Positions 22,101 through 29,806 of a stretch of 64,000 nt of DNA are shown piece after piece. The position numbers were made by a program, and so were the translations under genes. The notes under the pieces were generated by a model. That model saw only the letters and a list, made by a program, of their open reading frames with translations. It did not search any database and was not told the DNA's origin. The stretch lies in assembly GCA_903642235.1 (NCBI GenBank), contig CAHJWL010000002.1, positions 62,001 to 126,000 on the forward strand, given 5' to 3'. The stretch is from Acidobacteriaceae bacterium (GTDB taxonomy: Bacteria; Acidobacteriota; Terriglobia; Terriglobales; Acidobacteriaceae). How positions within the stretch are numbered: the stretch's first letter is position 1; every line of letters starts with the position of its first letter.

Positions 22101-22770
22101 CACGGCCTTCAACGGCGCCGGCACTCTGCGTCCGTACGGATCCTTCGCCTCACGCTGTCTCGGCGTAACGATTCACACCTTCCTTGAGGAGGCTGCTCGC
22201 AGTCTTGCGGGAGGCCGGACCGTTCAACAACTCCTGCGGGAGCTTCCAGCATGGGAGCCGCGCCTGCGCGCTGTCGCCCGGGCAAACGGACTTCCGCCCG
22301 ACACCGTTCAACAGCACGTTCAAATTGGTATGACGGCCCTTCGAAAGACTCTCAGCGACCCTGTCGGCCAATGGCTGCTAACAGCGCGCACGCATGCCCG
22401 CAACGAACTCGCCATAACCACCTGGGACGAGCAGCCAAGGCGCTCTCGTATCGATCGCATTTTCCGTGCCGGCCCAGCGCCATGCGACATGGGGGACCAG
22501 CATCTCTGGATCATCGACTACAAGACCGCGAGCCATGCTACCGGGGTGAACGACGATGATGCACTCGAGACGCTTCTTAATCGCGAACAAGAGCGCCATA
22601 GGCGGCAACTCGAGAACTACGCGCACATCTTTGACGAAGAAGAGATCAGGCTGGGCCTGTGGTTTCCACTGCTCGGGCAGCTGCGTTGGTGGAACGCAGA
22701 GAAACGGCAGCACGGGCACGAGGCAGATCCGCGCACATTGGAACAGCTCTCTCCTAGAGGGAGTCCGTGA
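19156..22770 (+). CDS. AddA-like UvrD-family helicase-nuclease
   Basis: A 1204-residue superfamily 1A helicase. Walker A is APAGSGKT (Lys37), Walker B is DEMQDT (Asp435/Glu436), motif III is GDPKQSIYLFRQA, motif V is TIHGSKGLEWD and motif VI is FYVACTRAREEL. The C-terminal RecB nuclease has Asp1121 and Lys1123 in IIDYKTA. It overlaps the nuclease gene by eight bases and has GGAGGAGG upstream. The pair gives both subunits a nuclease, as in AddAB, for end resection at double-strand breaks. No RecD-type gene is adjacent. Its 3' end overlaps phoU on the other strand by 17 bases. Confidence 0.9.
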   Translation: MAKLVQMPSRIPDALAREQALDVDRSWIVEAPAGSGKTGLLLQRYLRLLGHPSVTDPEQVLAITFTKAATEEIRRRILRELQQAHDASDQRSEASDFDRLTRSLARAALERDRTLSWNLLDDPRRLRIRTIDAVCAEIARSLPILCGGNGSLTPVEEPSFLYEEAARRTWSHLGGTETALAGALHDLLLHRDGDLNACISLVAGMLAEREQWGSLIPLQEEDFSVHALDLLLRKKLDQSLEQVVCEGLTRLSEAFPEPLLRRLTSLANSLSARSGYDNRPSPIAICRELHSAPSAAAESLVHWRALAHLLIAPTQHTWRKSFARNHISFETDASDKALLKQLALEAQEHPALLDLLNELGTLPPSRFPDEQWPITKALFRVLRRALAELQVVFSETGKSDFTEPSLLARYALQQQHGMGALESSLGTELKHLLVDEMQDTSSRQYELIEHLTDGWADEGKTVFLVGDPKQSIYLFRQARVERFVESMRTGRLGNLPIGPLYLTANFRSQAGLVAAFNEDFGRVFPQQPKHSEAVEYVFADATRKATLDVNGSNGTAWHLTVLPADAQDSRQRVKAQAAKNARNIRHIIERWRARPLPADRTSPWRIAILVRSRSSLTAVLSELRRDTPIPFRALKIDTLDERREILDLLALTRALLHPADRTAWLAVLHAPWCGLGMADLHTLTGRDDLQSRNLAVADLIARWGTELSADGLLRLERSWPTLQAAVRTSPHVRLPERVERTWRSLGGNLFLDQTALRNVSTFLDLLRTIDREAGEVRIPTLMRRLKHLYASPDNTADAVDLITIHGSKGLEWDVVLVPELERRSPRDASRLFEWEESRSGNVILSPIAAKGEEATSLNGWLRSLQARRAAAERKRLFYVACTRAREELHLFGVACTQKNGGVTAESGSLLDAAWPAAKERLATPAHTASASVPPSSGTLDLAATGDEAGETIAQAAPQLERLPLSVRPFPLFSGYDGVERTSTAFNGAGTLRPYGSFASRCLGVTIHTFLEEAARSLAGGRTVQQLLRELPAWEPRLRAVARANGLPPDTVQQHVQIGMTALRKTLSDPVGQWLLTARTHARNELAITTWDEQPRRSRIDRIFRAGPAPCDMGDQHLWIIDYKTASHATGVNDDDALETLLNREQERHRRQLENYAHIFDEEEIRLGLWFPLLGQLRWWNAEKRQHGHEADPRTLEQLSPRGSP

Positions 22771-23443
22771 CAGCCTCTGCGGGTCTGCTATTGTGCCGCA
22801 CGTCAAAGCCCCGCACCCAGAAGATCACGTCCTCCGCGATGTTGGTCGCGTGGTCACCAACCCGCTCCAGGTTCCGAGCGATGATGAGCGCATTGAGAGA
22901 CTGCGGCGTCAGCTCAGGCCGCTCTTTGATCAAGCTTGAAAGCGAATAGAAGGCGCTGTTATTCATGTCGTCGACCTGGTCGTCAAGCATCAGCACAGAT
23001 CGCGCGAGCTCCGCATCGGCTTCAATAAAGGCCTGCAGCGCCTTTCGCACCATGGCCGCTGCGAGCGAAGCCAGCCGCGGAATATCGACCGGCAGATCGA
23101 TGTTTGCAAATGCACCCATCTCCCGCACCCTCACCGCAATATTCACAGCTTGATCGCCTACCCGTTCGAGATCGGCATTGATGCGAATCACTGAGAGAAT
23201 AAAGCGCAAATCAATCGCCATTGGCTGCTCCATGGCAAGCAGATCAAGCGCCATCTGATCGATCTCACGCTCGAGCTTATTAATCGCCGGCTCTGACCGG
23301 AAAACAAGCTCGCAGATGGAAAGATCACGCGTCGTATACGCCTCGATGGACCGCTGAATTGCCTGTTCCGCCATGCCTGCCATAACCAGCAGCCGCTCTT
23401 TTAGGTCGTCGAGACGCTGGTGAAAGTTGATTCGCAGTGCCAT
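22754..23443 (-). CDS. phoU: Phosphate transport regulator PhoU
   Basis: A 229-residue PhoU with two homologous three-helix bundles, each with the metal-binding motif: ERVGDQAVNIA and ERVGDHATNIAED. PhoU links the PstSCAB transporter to the PhoR kinase and keeps the regulon off when phosphate is plentiful. Its ATG overlaps the pstB stop (TGATG), so it is translationally coupled and is the last gene of the phosphate operon. Confidence 0.97.
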   Translation of the reverse strand: MALRINFHQRLDDLKERLLVMAGMAEQAIQRSIEAYTTRDLSICELVFRSEPAINKLEREIDQMALDLLAMEQPMAIDLRFILSVIRINADLERVGDQAVNIAVRVREMGAFANIDLPVDIPRLASLAAAMVRKALQAFIEADAELARSVLMLDDQVDDMNNSAFYSLSSLIKERPELTPQSLNALIIARNLERVGDHATNIAEDVIFWVRGFDVRHNSRPAEAVTDSL

Positions 23444-24201
23444 CAGCCGAACCTCCCCGTGATGTAATCCTCGGTTCGCTTGTCTCGGGGATTGGTAAAG
23501 ATCTTATGCGTCGAATCGAATTCAACCATCTTGCCGGAGAGGAAGAAACCCGTGTTCTCGGCAACACGCGCGGCCTGTTGCATGTTGTGCGTCACGATCA
23601 CAATGGTGTACTGCGCTTTCAAATGAAAAATTAGATCTTCAATCTTGGAGGTCGATACAGGATCGAGCGCGCTCGCCGGTTCATCCATCAGGAGGACCTC
23701 GGGATCAACTGCGACAGCGCGCGCGATGCAGAGCCGTTGCTGCTGGCCGCCGGAGAGAGACGCGCCAGATTTCTTCTTTAGATCGTCCTTGACCTCTTCC
23801 CACAATGCTGCCTGCTTGAGCGATCTCTCAACCGTCTCGTCCAGAATGCGCCGATTGCGAAATCCATTCAGCTTCAGTCCACTGATCACGTTGTCGTAGA
23901 TCGACATCGTAGGGAACGGATTTGGCCGCTGAAAGACCATTCCGACGCGTCGCCGAATCTCCACCGGGGATGCGTCTTTGTAAATGTCAATCTCTCCCAT
24001 GCGGACCATGCCGGTTGCCCGCGCATCCGGGTTGGTCTCATGCATCCGGTTGAGGCAGCGGACAAACGTGCTCTTTCCGCAGCCTGATGGCCCGATCAAT
24101 GCTGTCGCGTGATTCGCCGGGATCCGCAGATTAATATCCTGAAGCGTGTGGGTCGTCCCGTACCACGCATTCAGACTCTCGACGAGAATATCGACGCCCA
24201 C
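23443..24201 (-). CDS. pstB: Phosphate ABC transporter ATP-binding protein PstB
   Basis: A 252-residue ATPase: Walker A GPSGCGKS (Lys43), PstB-specific [20 protein letters not shown], signature LSGGQQQR, Walker [13 protein letters not shown] and the H-loop VTHNMQQA. The start is a GTG at 24201 that shares a base with the pstA stop (TAGTG), with AAAGGA upstream. The frame is open further upstream to 24519, but that part runs antiparallel in frame to pstA and is not PstB. It powers high-affinity phosphate import. Confidence 0.97.
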   Translation of the reverse strand: MGVDILVESLNAWYGTTHTLQDINLRIPANHATALIGPSGCGKSTFVRCLNRMHETNPDARATGMVRMGEIDIYKDASPVEIRRRVGMVFQRPNPFPTMSIYDNVISGLKLNGFRNRRILDETVERSLKQAALWEEVKDDLKKKSGASLSGGQQQRLCIARAVAVDPEVLLMDEPASALDPVSTSKIEDLIFHLKAQYTIVIVTHNMQQAARVAENTGFFLSGKMVEFDSTHKIFTNPRDKRTEDYITGRFG

Positions 24202-25118
24202 TAGCTGTTTCCTTTCAAAATGCCGCGCCCTGCAAAGATGCGAACAAGTGTGACAGAGACCATGATGAGAAGAATCAGCACCAGGGCTCCCGCCCATGCC
24301 AGCCGGTGCCATTCGTCGTAGGGTGAGATCGCATAGATAAAGATCTGTAATGGAAGCGCGGCGATCGGTTCGTTCAGGTGAAAGTTCCAAAACTGGTTGC
24401 CGAACGCCGTAAACAGCAGCGGTGCCGTCTCTCCGGCCACCCGTGCAAAGGCCAGCATGCATCCGGTGATGATGCCCGGTGATGCCGTTCGCAGGCTTAT
24501 TGAAAGAGCCGTCCGCCATTTGGGCACACCGAGCCCCAACGCCGCTTCACGGACCGCGTTGGGCACAATCAGCAACATCTCTTCCGTCGTCCGCGTGATG
24601 GTAGGCACCATCATGATCGCGAGCGCGATGCCGCCCGCCAGCGCGGAGAAATGCTTTTGCTTCAGCACAACAAGCGCATAGACAGAGATACCCATCACGA
24701 TCGACGGCACGCCATTCAGCACATCCGCCGTAAACCGAACCGCCGCTGCCAACGCCTTCCCGCGGCCGAACTCGGCCAGATAAACGCCCGCCGCTATGCC
24801 GACTGGGACACCCATAAAACTTGCGAGCAGGAGCACAATGCCAGATCCGACAATGGAGTTCGCCATGCCTCCGCCCGGCTCACCTACCGGCGCTGGAATA
24901 TGCGTGAAGAAGGCCAGATTGAGTGAGCTTGCGCCCTTGTACAAGAGGTATCCGAGGATCGCGACCAGGGGAGCGATGACCAGAAGCGTGGCGAGCGTCG
25001 CCAGACCAACCACGAAGGCGTCCATGAAGGAGCGACGCATCCCGTTCGATCGAGAGTGGCGTAGCGGAGGCCGTTGCGGCGTCGCTGGTGTGGTGTTCGT
25101 GACTGAGGCAGACGTCAT
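24201..25118 (-). CDS. pstA: Phosphate ABC transporter permease PstA
   Basis: A 305-residue inner-membrane permease with six helices. The [16 protein letters not shown] and [26 protein letters not shown] segments (the EAA-type loop that contacts PstB) are characteristic. A basic, Pro/Thr-rich cytoplasmic stretch of about 30 residues precedes helix 1. Its ATG overlaps the pstC stop (TGATG), coupling translation of the two permeases that form the channel. Confidence 0.96.
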   Translation of the reverse strand: MTSASVTNTTPATPQRPPLRHSRSNGMRRSFMDAFVVGLATLATLLVIAPLVAILGYLLYKGASSLNLAFFTHIPAPVGEPGGGMANSIVGSGIVLLLASFMGVPVGIAAGVYLAEFGRGKALAAAVRFTADVLNGVPSIVMGISVYALVVLKQKHFSALAGGIALAIMMVPTITRTTEEMLLIVPNAVREAALGLGVPKWRTALSISLRTASPGIITGCMLAFARVAGETAPLLFTAFGNQFWNFHLNEPIAALPLQIFIYAISPYDEWHRLAWAGALVLILLIMVSVTLVRIFAGRGILKGNS

Positions 25119-26167
25119 CAGGAGATCCTCGCCGGAGCGCCGCGTGTTACGGCCCAGACCATTAGCCGCGCAATCGCGTTCACCACGATCGTCACCAGAA
25201 ATAACGCGAGACCGATCTCAATCAGCGCAGAGAGATAAAGGTCTCCAGTGGCCTCGGAAAACTCGTTCGCGATCACTGATGCGAGCGTGTATCCGGGTGC
25301 AAAGAGTGAGTGCGGAACCTCCGGATGATTCCCAATCACCATCGTGACCGCCATCGTCTCACCCAGTGCCCGGCCAAGTCCGAGCATAACCGCACCTACA
25401 ATGCCAATGCGTGAGTTGCGCAGAACGCCGATCCGTATCATCTCCCAGCGGGTCGCACCCAGCGCAAGCACGGCCTCCCGCTGTGAGTTCGGCACCGCCT
25501 GCATGATGTCGCGTGTGAGCGAGGAGATGATTGGCAGAATCATGATTGCGAGAATGATGCTCGCAGTCAAAAGCCCAACACCGAAGTTTGCGCCTTCAAA
25601 CAGGTGGGTCCAGCCCAGATACTTCACCAGAAAGGGGCCCAGTTGATCGCGCATGATGGGCACCAGCACGAACACCGCCCATAACCCGTACACCACAGAC
25701 GGAATCGCCGCCAGAAGCTCGGTCAGAAAGGAGATCGGCGCCTTCAGCCGGCGCGGGCACAGTTCCGTAATGAAGATTGCCACGCCAAGCGCCAGCGGCA
25801 CCGCAATGAGCAGAGCCAGCAACGAGCTCACGAGAGTCCCGTAGATAAAGGGAAATGCACCAAAATCTCCACTGACCGGATCCCACCCCGTGTGCGTGAA
25901 AAAGTGCGATCCAAACTGCGCCAGGGACAGCCTTGACCGCAGCACCAGAATGACGAAGATGAAGCCGACAATGGCAAAGATGGAGCAGGCACAAAGCAAC
26001 ATCAAAGCAGCAAAGCCCTGATCCGCCAGGCCGCTGCTCCCGCGTGAGTTCAGAAAGAGCCGGACTGCAGATGGCTCAGACTCCGATCGTGCGCTTGTCA
26101 GCTTCTCAGGCGAAATCTGCAGCTGGGGTGCCGGAATAAGAGTTTGCGGGGTAGGTTCGCTGGTCAT
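25118..26167 (-). CDS. pstC: Phosphate ABC transporter permease PstC
   Basis: A 349-residue permease. It has six or seven membrane helices, the PstC-type FFTHTGWDPVSGDFGAFPF periplasmic stretch and the EAA loop QREAVLALGATRWEMIRIG. The ATG at 26167 is used; the open frame upstream to 26263 runs through the stem-loop region and is unlikely to be translated. No strong ribosome site is visible. It pairs with PstA. A 126-base gap containing a stem-loop separates it from pstS. Confidence 0.95.
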   Translation of the reverse strand: MTSEPTPQTLIPAPQLQISPEKLTSARSESEPSAVRLFLNSRGSSGLADQGFAALMLLCACSIFAIVGFIFVILVLRSRLSLAQFGSHFFTHTGWDPVSGDFGAFPFIYGTLVSSLLALLIAVPLALGVAIFITELCPRRLKAPISFLTELLAAIPSVVYGLWAVFVLVPIMRDQLGPFLVKYLGWTHLFEGANFGVGLLTASIILAIMILPIISSLTRDIMQAVPNSQREAVLALGATRWEMIRIGVLRNSRIGIVGAVMLGLGRALGETMAVTMVIGNHPEVPHSLFAPGYTLASVIANEFSEATGDLYLSALIEIGLALFLVTIVVNAIARLMVWAVTRGAPARIS

Positions 26168-26249
26168 ACAAGAGAAACGCGGGTGCCCTGTGCAAGCCTG
26201 AAGTGCGTGAGAAAGACGCGAAATGTACCGGAGGTTTCCATCGAGCGAG

Positions 26250-26283
26250 GCAGACCTCTTCACTGTTGCTTGAAGAGATCTGC
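26250..26283 (-). promoter_or_regulatory. Stem-loop in the pstS-pstC intercistronic gap
   Basis: A 13-base-pair inverted repeat (arms GCAGACCTCTTCA and TGAAGAGATCTGC on the + strand, one mismatch, 8-base loop) lies 11 bases after the pstS stop on the coding strand. No U-rich run follows, so it is not a standard terminator. It probably protects the pstS message or partly attenuates read-through, giving more PstS than permease. Confidence 0.6.
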
Positions 26284-26293
26284 TCTCCTGCCC

Positions 26294-27301
26294 TCAGTGA
26301 ATGCTCTGGATGGTCTTTCGAACCGAATCCTGCACGGCTTTGGGAAGCGGAGCATACGTCATACTAGCCGCTTCCGCCTCGCCATGATCAAGCATCCAGC
26401 CTAGAAACGCCTGCATCGCCTTTGCCTTCGCCGGATCTGTTGCATGTTCAGGAATCAGCAGCCACGTAAAGGAAGCGATCGGGTACGAGCCCGCTCCCTG
26501 CGCATTTGTGATCGACACTCGATAATCAGCTGGCATGCTCTTCGCCGCAGCTGCCGCAGCTTCCGTCACACCTTCGGTGGACGCTCTTACAAATTGGCCG
26601 GAGGCGTTCCGCACCGCCCCAAACGGCATCTTGTTCTGCGCCGCATAGATCAACTCGACGTAGCCGAAGGCATGCGGTGACTGTCTCACCATACCCGCAA
26701 CTCCCTCGTTTCCCTTCTGCCCGATCCCGGTAGGCCACTTCACCGAGGTGTTCTTGCCTACCTTTTGGGCCCACTCCGAACTCACCTTTGAAAGAAAGTC
26801 CGTGAAGATATACGTCGTGCCTGATCCATCGGACCGGTAGACCGGAAGAATGGCATCTGCAGGCAGATTCACACCCGGATTGTCTTTGGCCAGACGCGGG
26901 TCATTCCACTTGCTGATCTTTCCTAAGTAGATGTCCGCAATGACATCTGGAGAGAAGTTCAGCTCCTTATTCAGACCCGGCAGGTTATACACCGGCACCA
27001 CCGCTCCCAACACGGTTGGGATGTGTATCGTCTTGATCTTGGCGCCCTTGATCTGGTCATCGTTCATCGGACCGTCGGTCGCTCCAAAGTCGACTGTTCC
27101 CTCGGAGACCTGGCGAATGCCGCCACCTGAACCAATGGACTGGTAGTTGATGTGAACATTCGAATCAACCTTGGCGAACTCGCTGAACCAGCGCGAGTAG
27201 ATGGGATACGGAAAGGTCGCACCAGCGCCATTGATGTTCTGCGCAGATGCCGCGATGGAGGAGAGGCCAACGACGCCGGCCAAAAGGAAAGACAGTCTCA
27301 C
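26294..27301 (-). CDS. pstS: Phosphate-binding protein PstS
   Basis: A 335-residue periplasmic phosphate receptor. It has a signal peptide ending at ASA-Q near residue 20, then NINGAGATFPYPIYSRW. Phosphate ligands lie in GATFP, YQSIGSGGG, the GATDGPM segment and RSDGSGTTYIFTDFL. It delivers phosphate to PstCA. The start is a GTG with AGGAG eight bases upstream. It is separated from phoR by about 130 bases that hold a candidate Pho box, so it may have its own phosphate-controlled promoter. Confidence 0.97.
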   Translation of the reverse strand: MRLSFLLAGVVGLSSIAASAQNINGAGATFPYPIYSRWFSEFAKVDSNVHINYQSIGSGGGIRQVSEGTVDFGATDGPMNDDQIKGAKIKTIHIPTVLGAVVPVYNLPGLNKELNFSPDVIADIYLGKISKWNDPRLAKDNPGVNLPADAILPVYRSDGSGTTYIFTDFLSKVSSEWAQKVGKNTSVKWPTGIGQKGNEGVAGMVRQSPHAFGYVELIYAAQNKMPFGAVRNASGQFVRASTEGVTEAAAAAAKSMPADYRVSITNAQGAGSYPIASFTWLLIPEHATDPAKAKAMQAFLGWMLDHGEAEAASMTYAPLPKAVQDSVRKTIQSIH

Positions 27302-27360
27302 TTGTTTGCTCCTGGGAGATCAATACGAGTATCGGGCTACTGTCTCAGTGTGGGATGCCT

Positions 27361-27379
27361 GTGTTAAGGAGACGTTACA
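27361..27379 (-). promoter_or_regulatory. Candidate Pho box upstream of pstS
   Basis: On the coding strand, TGTAACGTCTCCTTAACAC contains two TAAC-type half-sites 11 bases apart, the spacing of PhoB direct repeats, about 60 bases before the pstS start. The sequence departs from the E. coli consensus and resembles the TTAAC-type boxes of other phyla. The call rests on spacing and position only. Confidence 0.35.
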
Positions 27380-27429
27380 TCGATGAGAATAGGCGGACAA
27401 GGTAGGAGTTGCGTCGAGGAGCTCGCCCT

Positions 27430-28833
27430 TCATACCGAACGCGCGATGGGCAGGGTGAAGAGAAAATGACTTCCGCGATTCAGCTCACTTTCCGCGCGGA
27501 TCTCACCGCCCTGCGCTTGCACCATGTGACGAGCAATGGCCAGCCCCAGTCCCGTTCCTCCGGTCTCGAGCGATCGAGCCTTGTCGACCCGGTAAAAGCG
27601 CTCAAAAAGCCGCGGAAGGTGCTCGGAAGCAATACCGGCGCCAAAGTCACGTACGCCAAACTCAACCGCGTCCATCGGCTCCGACACCCGTCTTGTACTT
27701 ACAACGACACGGGACCGGCCAGACACCTTCTCACGGCCATACTTGATCGCATTCTCAATCAAATTCATAAGCACCTGAATTACGGCGTCGTGATCCGCAA
27801 AAACCGACTCCGGCAGCAGGTCAGAAGCGTCAATCTCCGCCTGAGCATCCTGCACCAGACCGCTCACGCTCTGGATCGCCTCAAGCACCAGAAGATCCGC
27901 CCGTGTCGGTGCCGGATGAAGCTCCTGCCCGGCGCTTTCGACGCGTGCCATGGTCAGCAGGTCCTCCGTAAGACGGTTCATCCGTGACGCATTCTTCAAG
28001 ATCGTCTCCAGGAAGCTGCGCGCCTGCGAGCTCAACGAGGCCTCGAACTCCAAGAGCGTCTCAACGTAGCCGGAGATAGATGTCAGCGGTGTCCGAAGTT
28101 CATGTGACACGTTGGCGACGAAGTCGCGCTGGGCGCGTTCAACCTGCTCTATGCGTGTCACATCATGCAGCAGAACTACTGCCCCGCCCGACGGCATGGG
28201 AGACGCATTAACCTCAACGATGTGGCCGGGAATAAAGAGTGTCGTTCGACGCTGATTAAAGGTGCGCTGCTCCAGGGCTGTTCTGACACATTCCAGGACC
28301 TCAGGATCTCGTATCGTCTGCACCAGAGCATGGCCGGTGCGAATGCTTCCCGCCGCCGTCGATAGCAGCCGTCGCATCCGCTCGCTCGTCCACTGAATGC
28401 GTCCCGCCGTATCAACGGCAATCACCGCGTCTTGAAGACTGTCGATCATCGCGGCAAGCTCATCGCGACTTGCGTCCGCCATCGCCAGCGCCTGCTGAAT
28501 CTCGCGCACGGCACGGGCCAGACTTCGAGCCAGCGAATCAAAGTCACTGTAGCGCTGGTCGGTTACGCGGTCGACCATCTGTGCGACCAGCGAGTTTTCT
28601 GCGTTGCTGCCCGAAGATCGCCGTTGCGCAAGCGTCGCGGCCGAGTGCTGCAGTGGCAAAATGCTGGCCCGAACGGCCCGTGCAAGCATCCACGCGTTCA
28701 GTGAGGCAAACCCGAGAACAAAGAGAACTGTCAACCACCAGTGCGTAGGTTGAAGCCACAGGTTCACCAGGAGAACCAGTGCCATGGCGACTAACAGCCG
28801 GACGAAGAAGCTAAAGAAGAGGCTGCGAGTCAT
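27430..28833 (-). CDS. phoR: Phosphate-sensing histidine kinase PhoR
   Basis: A 467-residue membrane kinase: two N-terminal helices (about residues 6-40), a PAS domain (about 115-220) and HisKA with the phosphorylated His244 in VSHELRTPLTS. The HATPase domain has the N box MNLIENAIKYG, G1 DFGAGI and G2 GGTGLGLAI. There is almost no periplasmic loop, as in PhoR proteins that sense phosphate through PhoU-PstSCAB. The ATG at 28833 has an AGGGGA site about ten bases upstream; the frame is open to 28863. It follows phoB by 60 bases. Confidence 0.93.
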   Translation of the reverse strand: MTRSLFFSFFVRLLVAMALVLLVNLWLQPTHWWLTVLFVLGFASLNAWMLARAVRASILPLQHSAATLAQRRSSGSNAENSLVAQMVDRVTDQRYSDFDSLARSLARAVREIQQALAMADASRDELAAMIDSLQDAVIAVDTAGRIQWTSERMRRLLSTAAGSIRTGHALVQTIRDPEVLECVRTALEQRTFNQRRTTLFIPGHIVEVNASPMPSGGAVVLLHDVTRIEQVERAQRDFVANVSHELRTPLTSISGYVETLLEFEASLSSQARSFLETILKNASRMNRLTEDLLTMARVESAGQELHPAPTRADLLVLEAIQSVSGLVQDAQAEIDASDLLPESVFADHDAVIQVLMNLIENAIKYGREKVSGRSRVVVSTRRVSEPMDAVEFGVRDFGAGIASEHLPRLFERFYRVDKARSLETGGTGLGLAIARHMVQAQGGEIRAESELNRGSHFLFTLPIARSV

Positions 28834-28893
28834 GTCGAAACAGTCCCCTGCCGGGCAGAACATCCCGGAGCACGAGCAACGATCTCAGAGGCT

Positions 28894-29598
28894 CTACATC
28901 TGAGAGATCTTCGGAATCTCGAACCGGTAGCCGGCGCCCCGCATCGTTTTAAGATACCGCGGTATCTCGGGATCAGCTTCAATCTTCTCGCGAATGCGCC
29001 GGACATACACGTCGACCGAGCGAGGAGTAACAAAGCGGGCATCTCCCCAGACAGCATCGAGCAGATGATCACGGCTGAAAACGCGCCCGGGATGTCGTGC
29101 GAGGTAATCGAGCAGGCGGAACTCGGTGGCGGTGGTAGTTACGAGTTCACCGTCCACGCGAAGCTGCATGGCGCTCGCATCGATTTCGATGGCCTCAAAC
29201 TTGACGATTGAGGGCGAACTGGGACGCTCGAAACGCCGTAAGACGGCTTTGACGCGAGCCGTCAACTCTCTCGTTCCAAAGGGCTTAGTAATGTAATCAT
29301 CAGCTCCCAGCTCGAGCCCGAGAACACGGTCGTTCTCGGCGGCGCGGGCGGTGAGGAAGATGATGGGGATGATGGAGAGGTTGGGATTCTGGCGGAGGCG
29401 GCGACAGAGATCGAGGCCATCGCCGCCCGGGACCATGATGTCAAGCAGGAAGAGAGCGGGCGGTTGACGTTCGGCGTCGGCGAGGAGGGTGCCCTGGGTC
29501 GGGTACGGCCTGACCGTAAATCCTGCGCCTTCAAGGTGATACTGCACGAGGCGAAGGATATCGGCCTCGTCTTCCAGGACAAAGATGGTCTGACTCAA
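28894..29598 (-). CDS. phoB: Phosphate response regulator PhoB
   Basis: A 234-residue OmpR-type regulator. The receiver domain has the acidic pair Glu9/Asp10, phosphoacceptor Asp53 (LLDIMVPG), Thr in FLTAR and Lys in TKPFG. The winged-helix domain has LTATEF-like TTATEFRLLDYLARHPGRVFS and a recognition region SVDVYVRRIREKIE. When phosphorylated by PhoR it should activate the pst genes. The start is a TTG with AGGAAA about eight bases upstream; no ATG fits. It is the first gene of the phoB-phoR-pst operon. Confidence 0.94.
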   Translation of the reverse strand: MSQTIFVLEDEADILRLVQYHLEGAGFTVRPYPTQGTLLADAERQPPALFLLDIMVPGGDGLDLCRRLRQNPNLSIIPIIFLTARAAENDRVLGLELGADDYITKPFGTRELTARVKAVLRRFERPSSPSIVKFEAIEIDASAMQLRVDGELVTTTATEFRLLDYLARHPGRVFSRDHLLDAVWGDARFVTPRSVDVYVRRIREKIEADPEIPRYLKTMRGAGYRFEIPKISQM

Positions 29599-29715
29599 CG
29601 GTCTGATTTCCTCAGGAAATTATGGCGCATCTGGCAGGGTCTTCCTCAGCTTAGCGTGGCGGCTCCAAGCCGAGTGCGAATCCTCTGTGAATACATGGCT
29701 TTCCCGCGCTCGAAA

Positions 29716-29733
29716 TGACAGCTTTTGTCAGCT
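29716..29733 (-). promoter_or_regulatory. Candidate regulatory repeat upstream of phoB
   Basis: On the phoB coding strand, AGCTGACAAAAGCTGTCA holds CTGACA and CTGTCA ten bases apart, about 120 bases before phoB. This looks like a Pho box (CTGTCA repeats), but the spacing is one base short of the usual 11. TGACA/TGTCA can also be read as an inverted repeat. The rest of the 208-base gap between phoB and ltaE shows no gene. Confidence 0.3.
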
Positions 29734-29806
29734 AAAACGCCTTCACGATGCTGTTTTGTCGCGTTTTTCGCACGTCTGCAGCGCCACGACACGCGCACGA
29801 CCACGC

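Noticed and set aside
23443..24519. N-terminal extension of PstB upstream of 24201
   Set aside because: The extension overlaps pstA in another frame and bears no similarity to ABC ATPases. The GTG coupled to the pstA stop explains the start.
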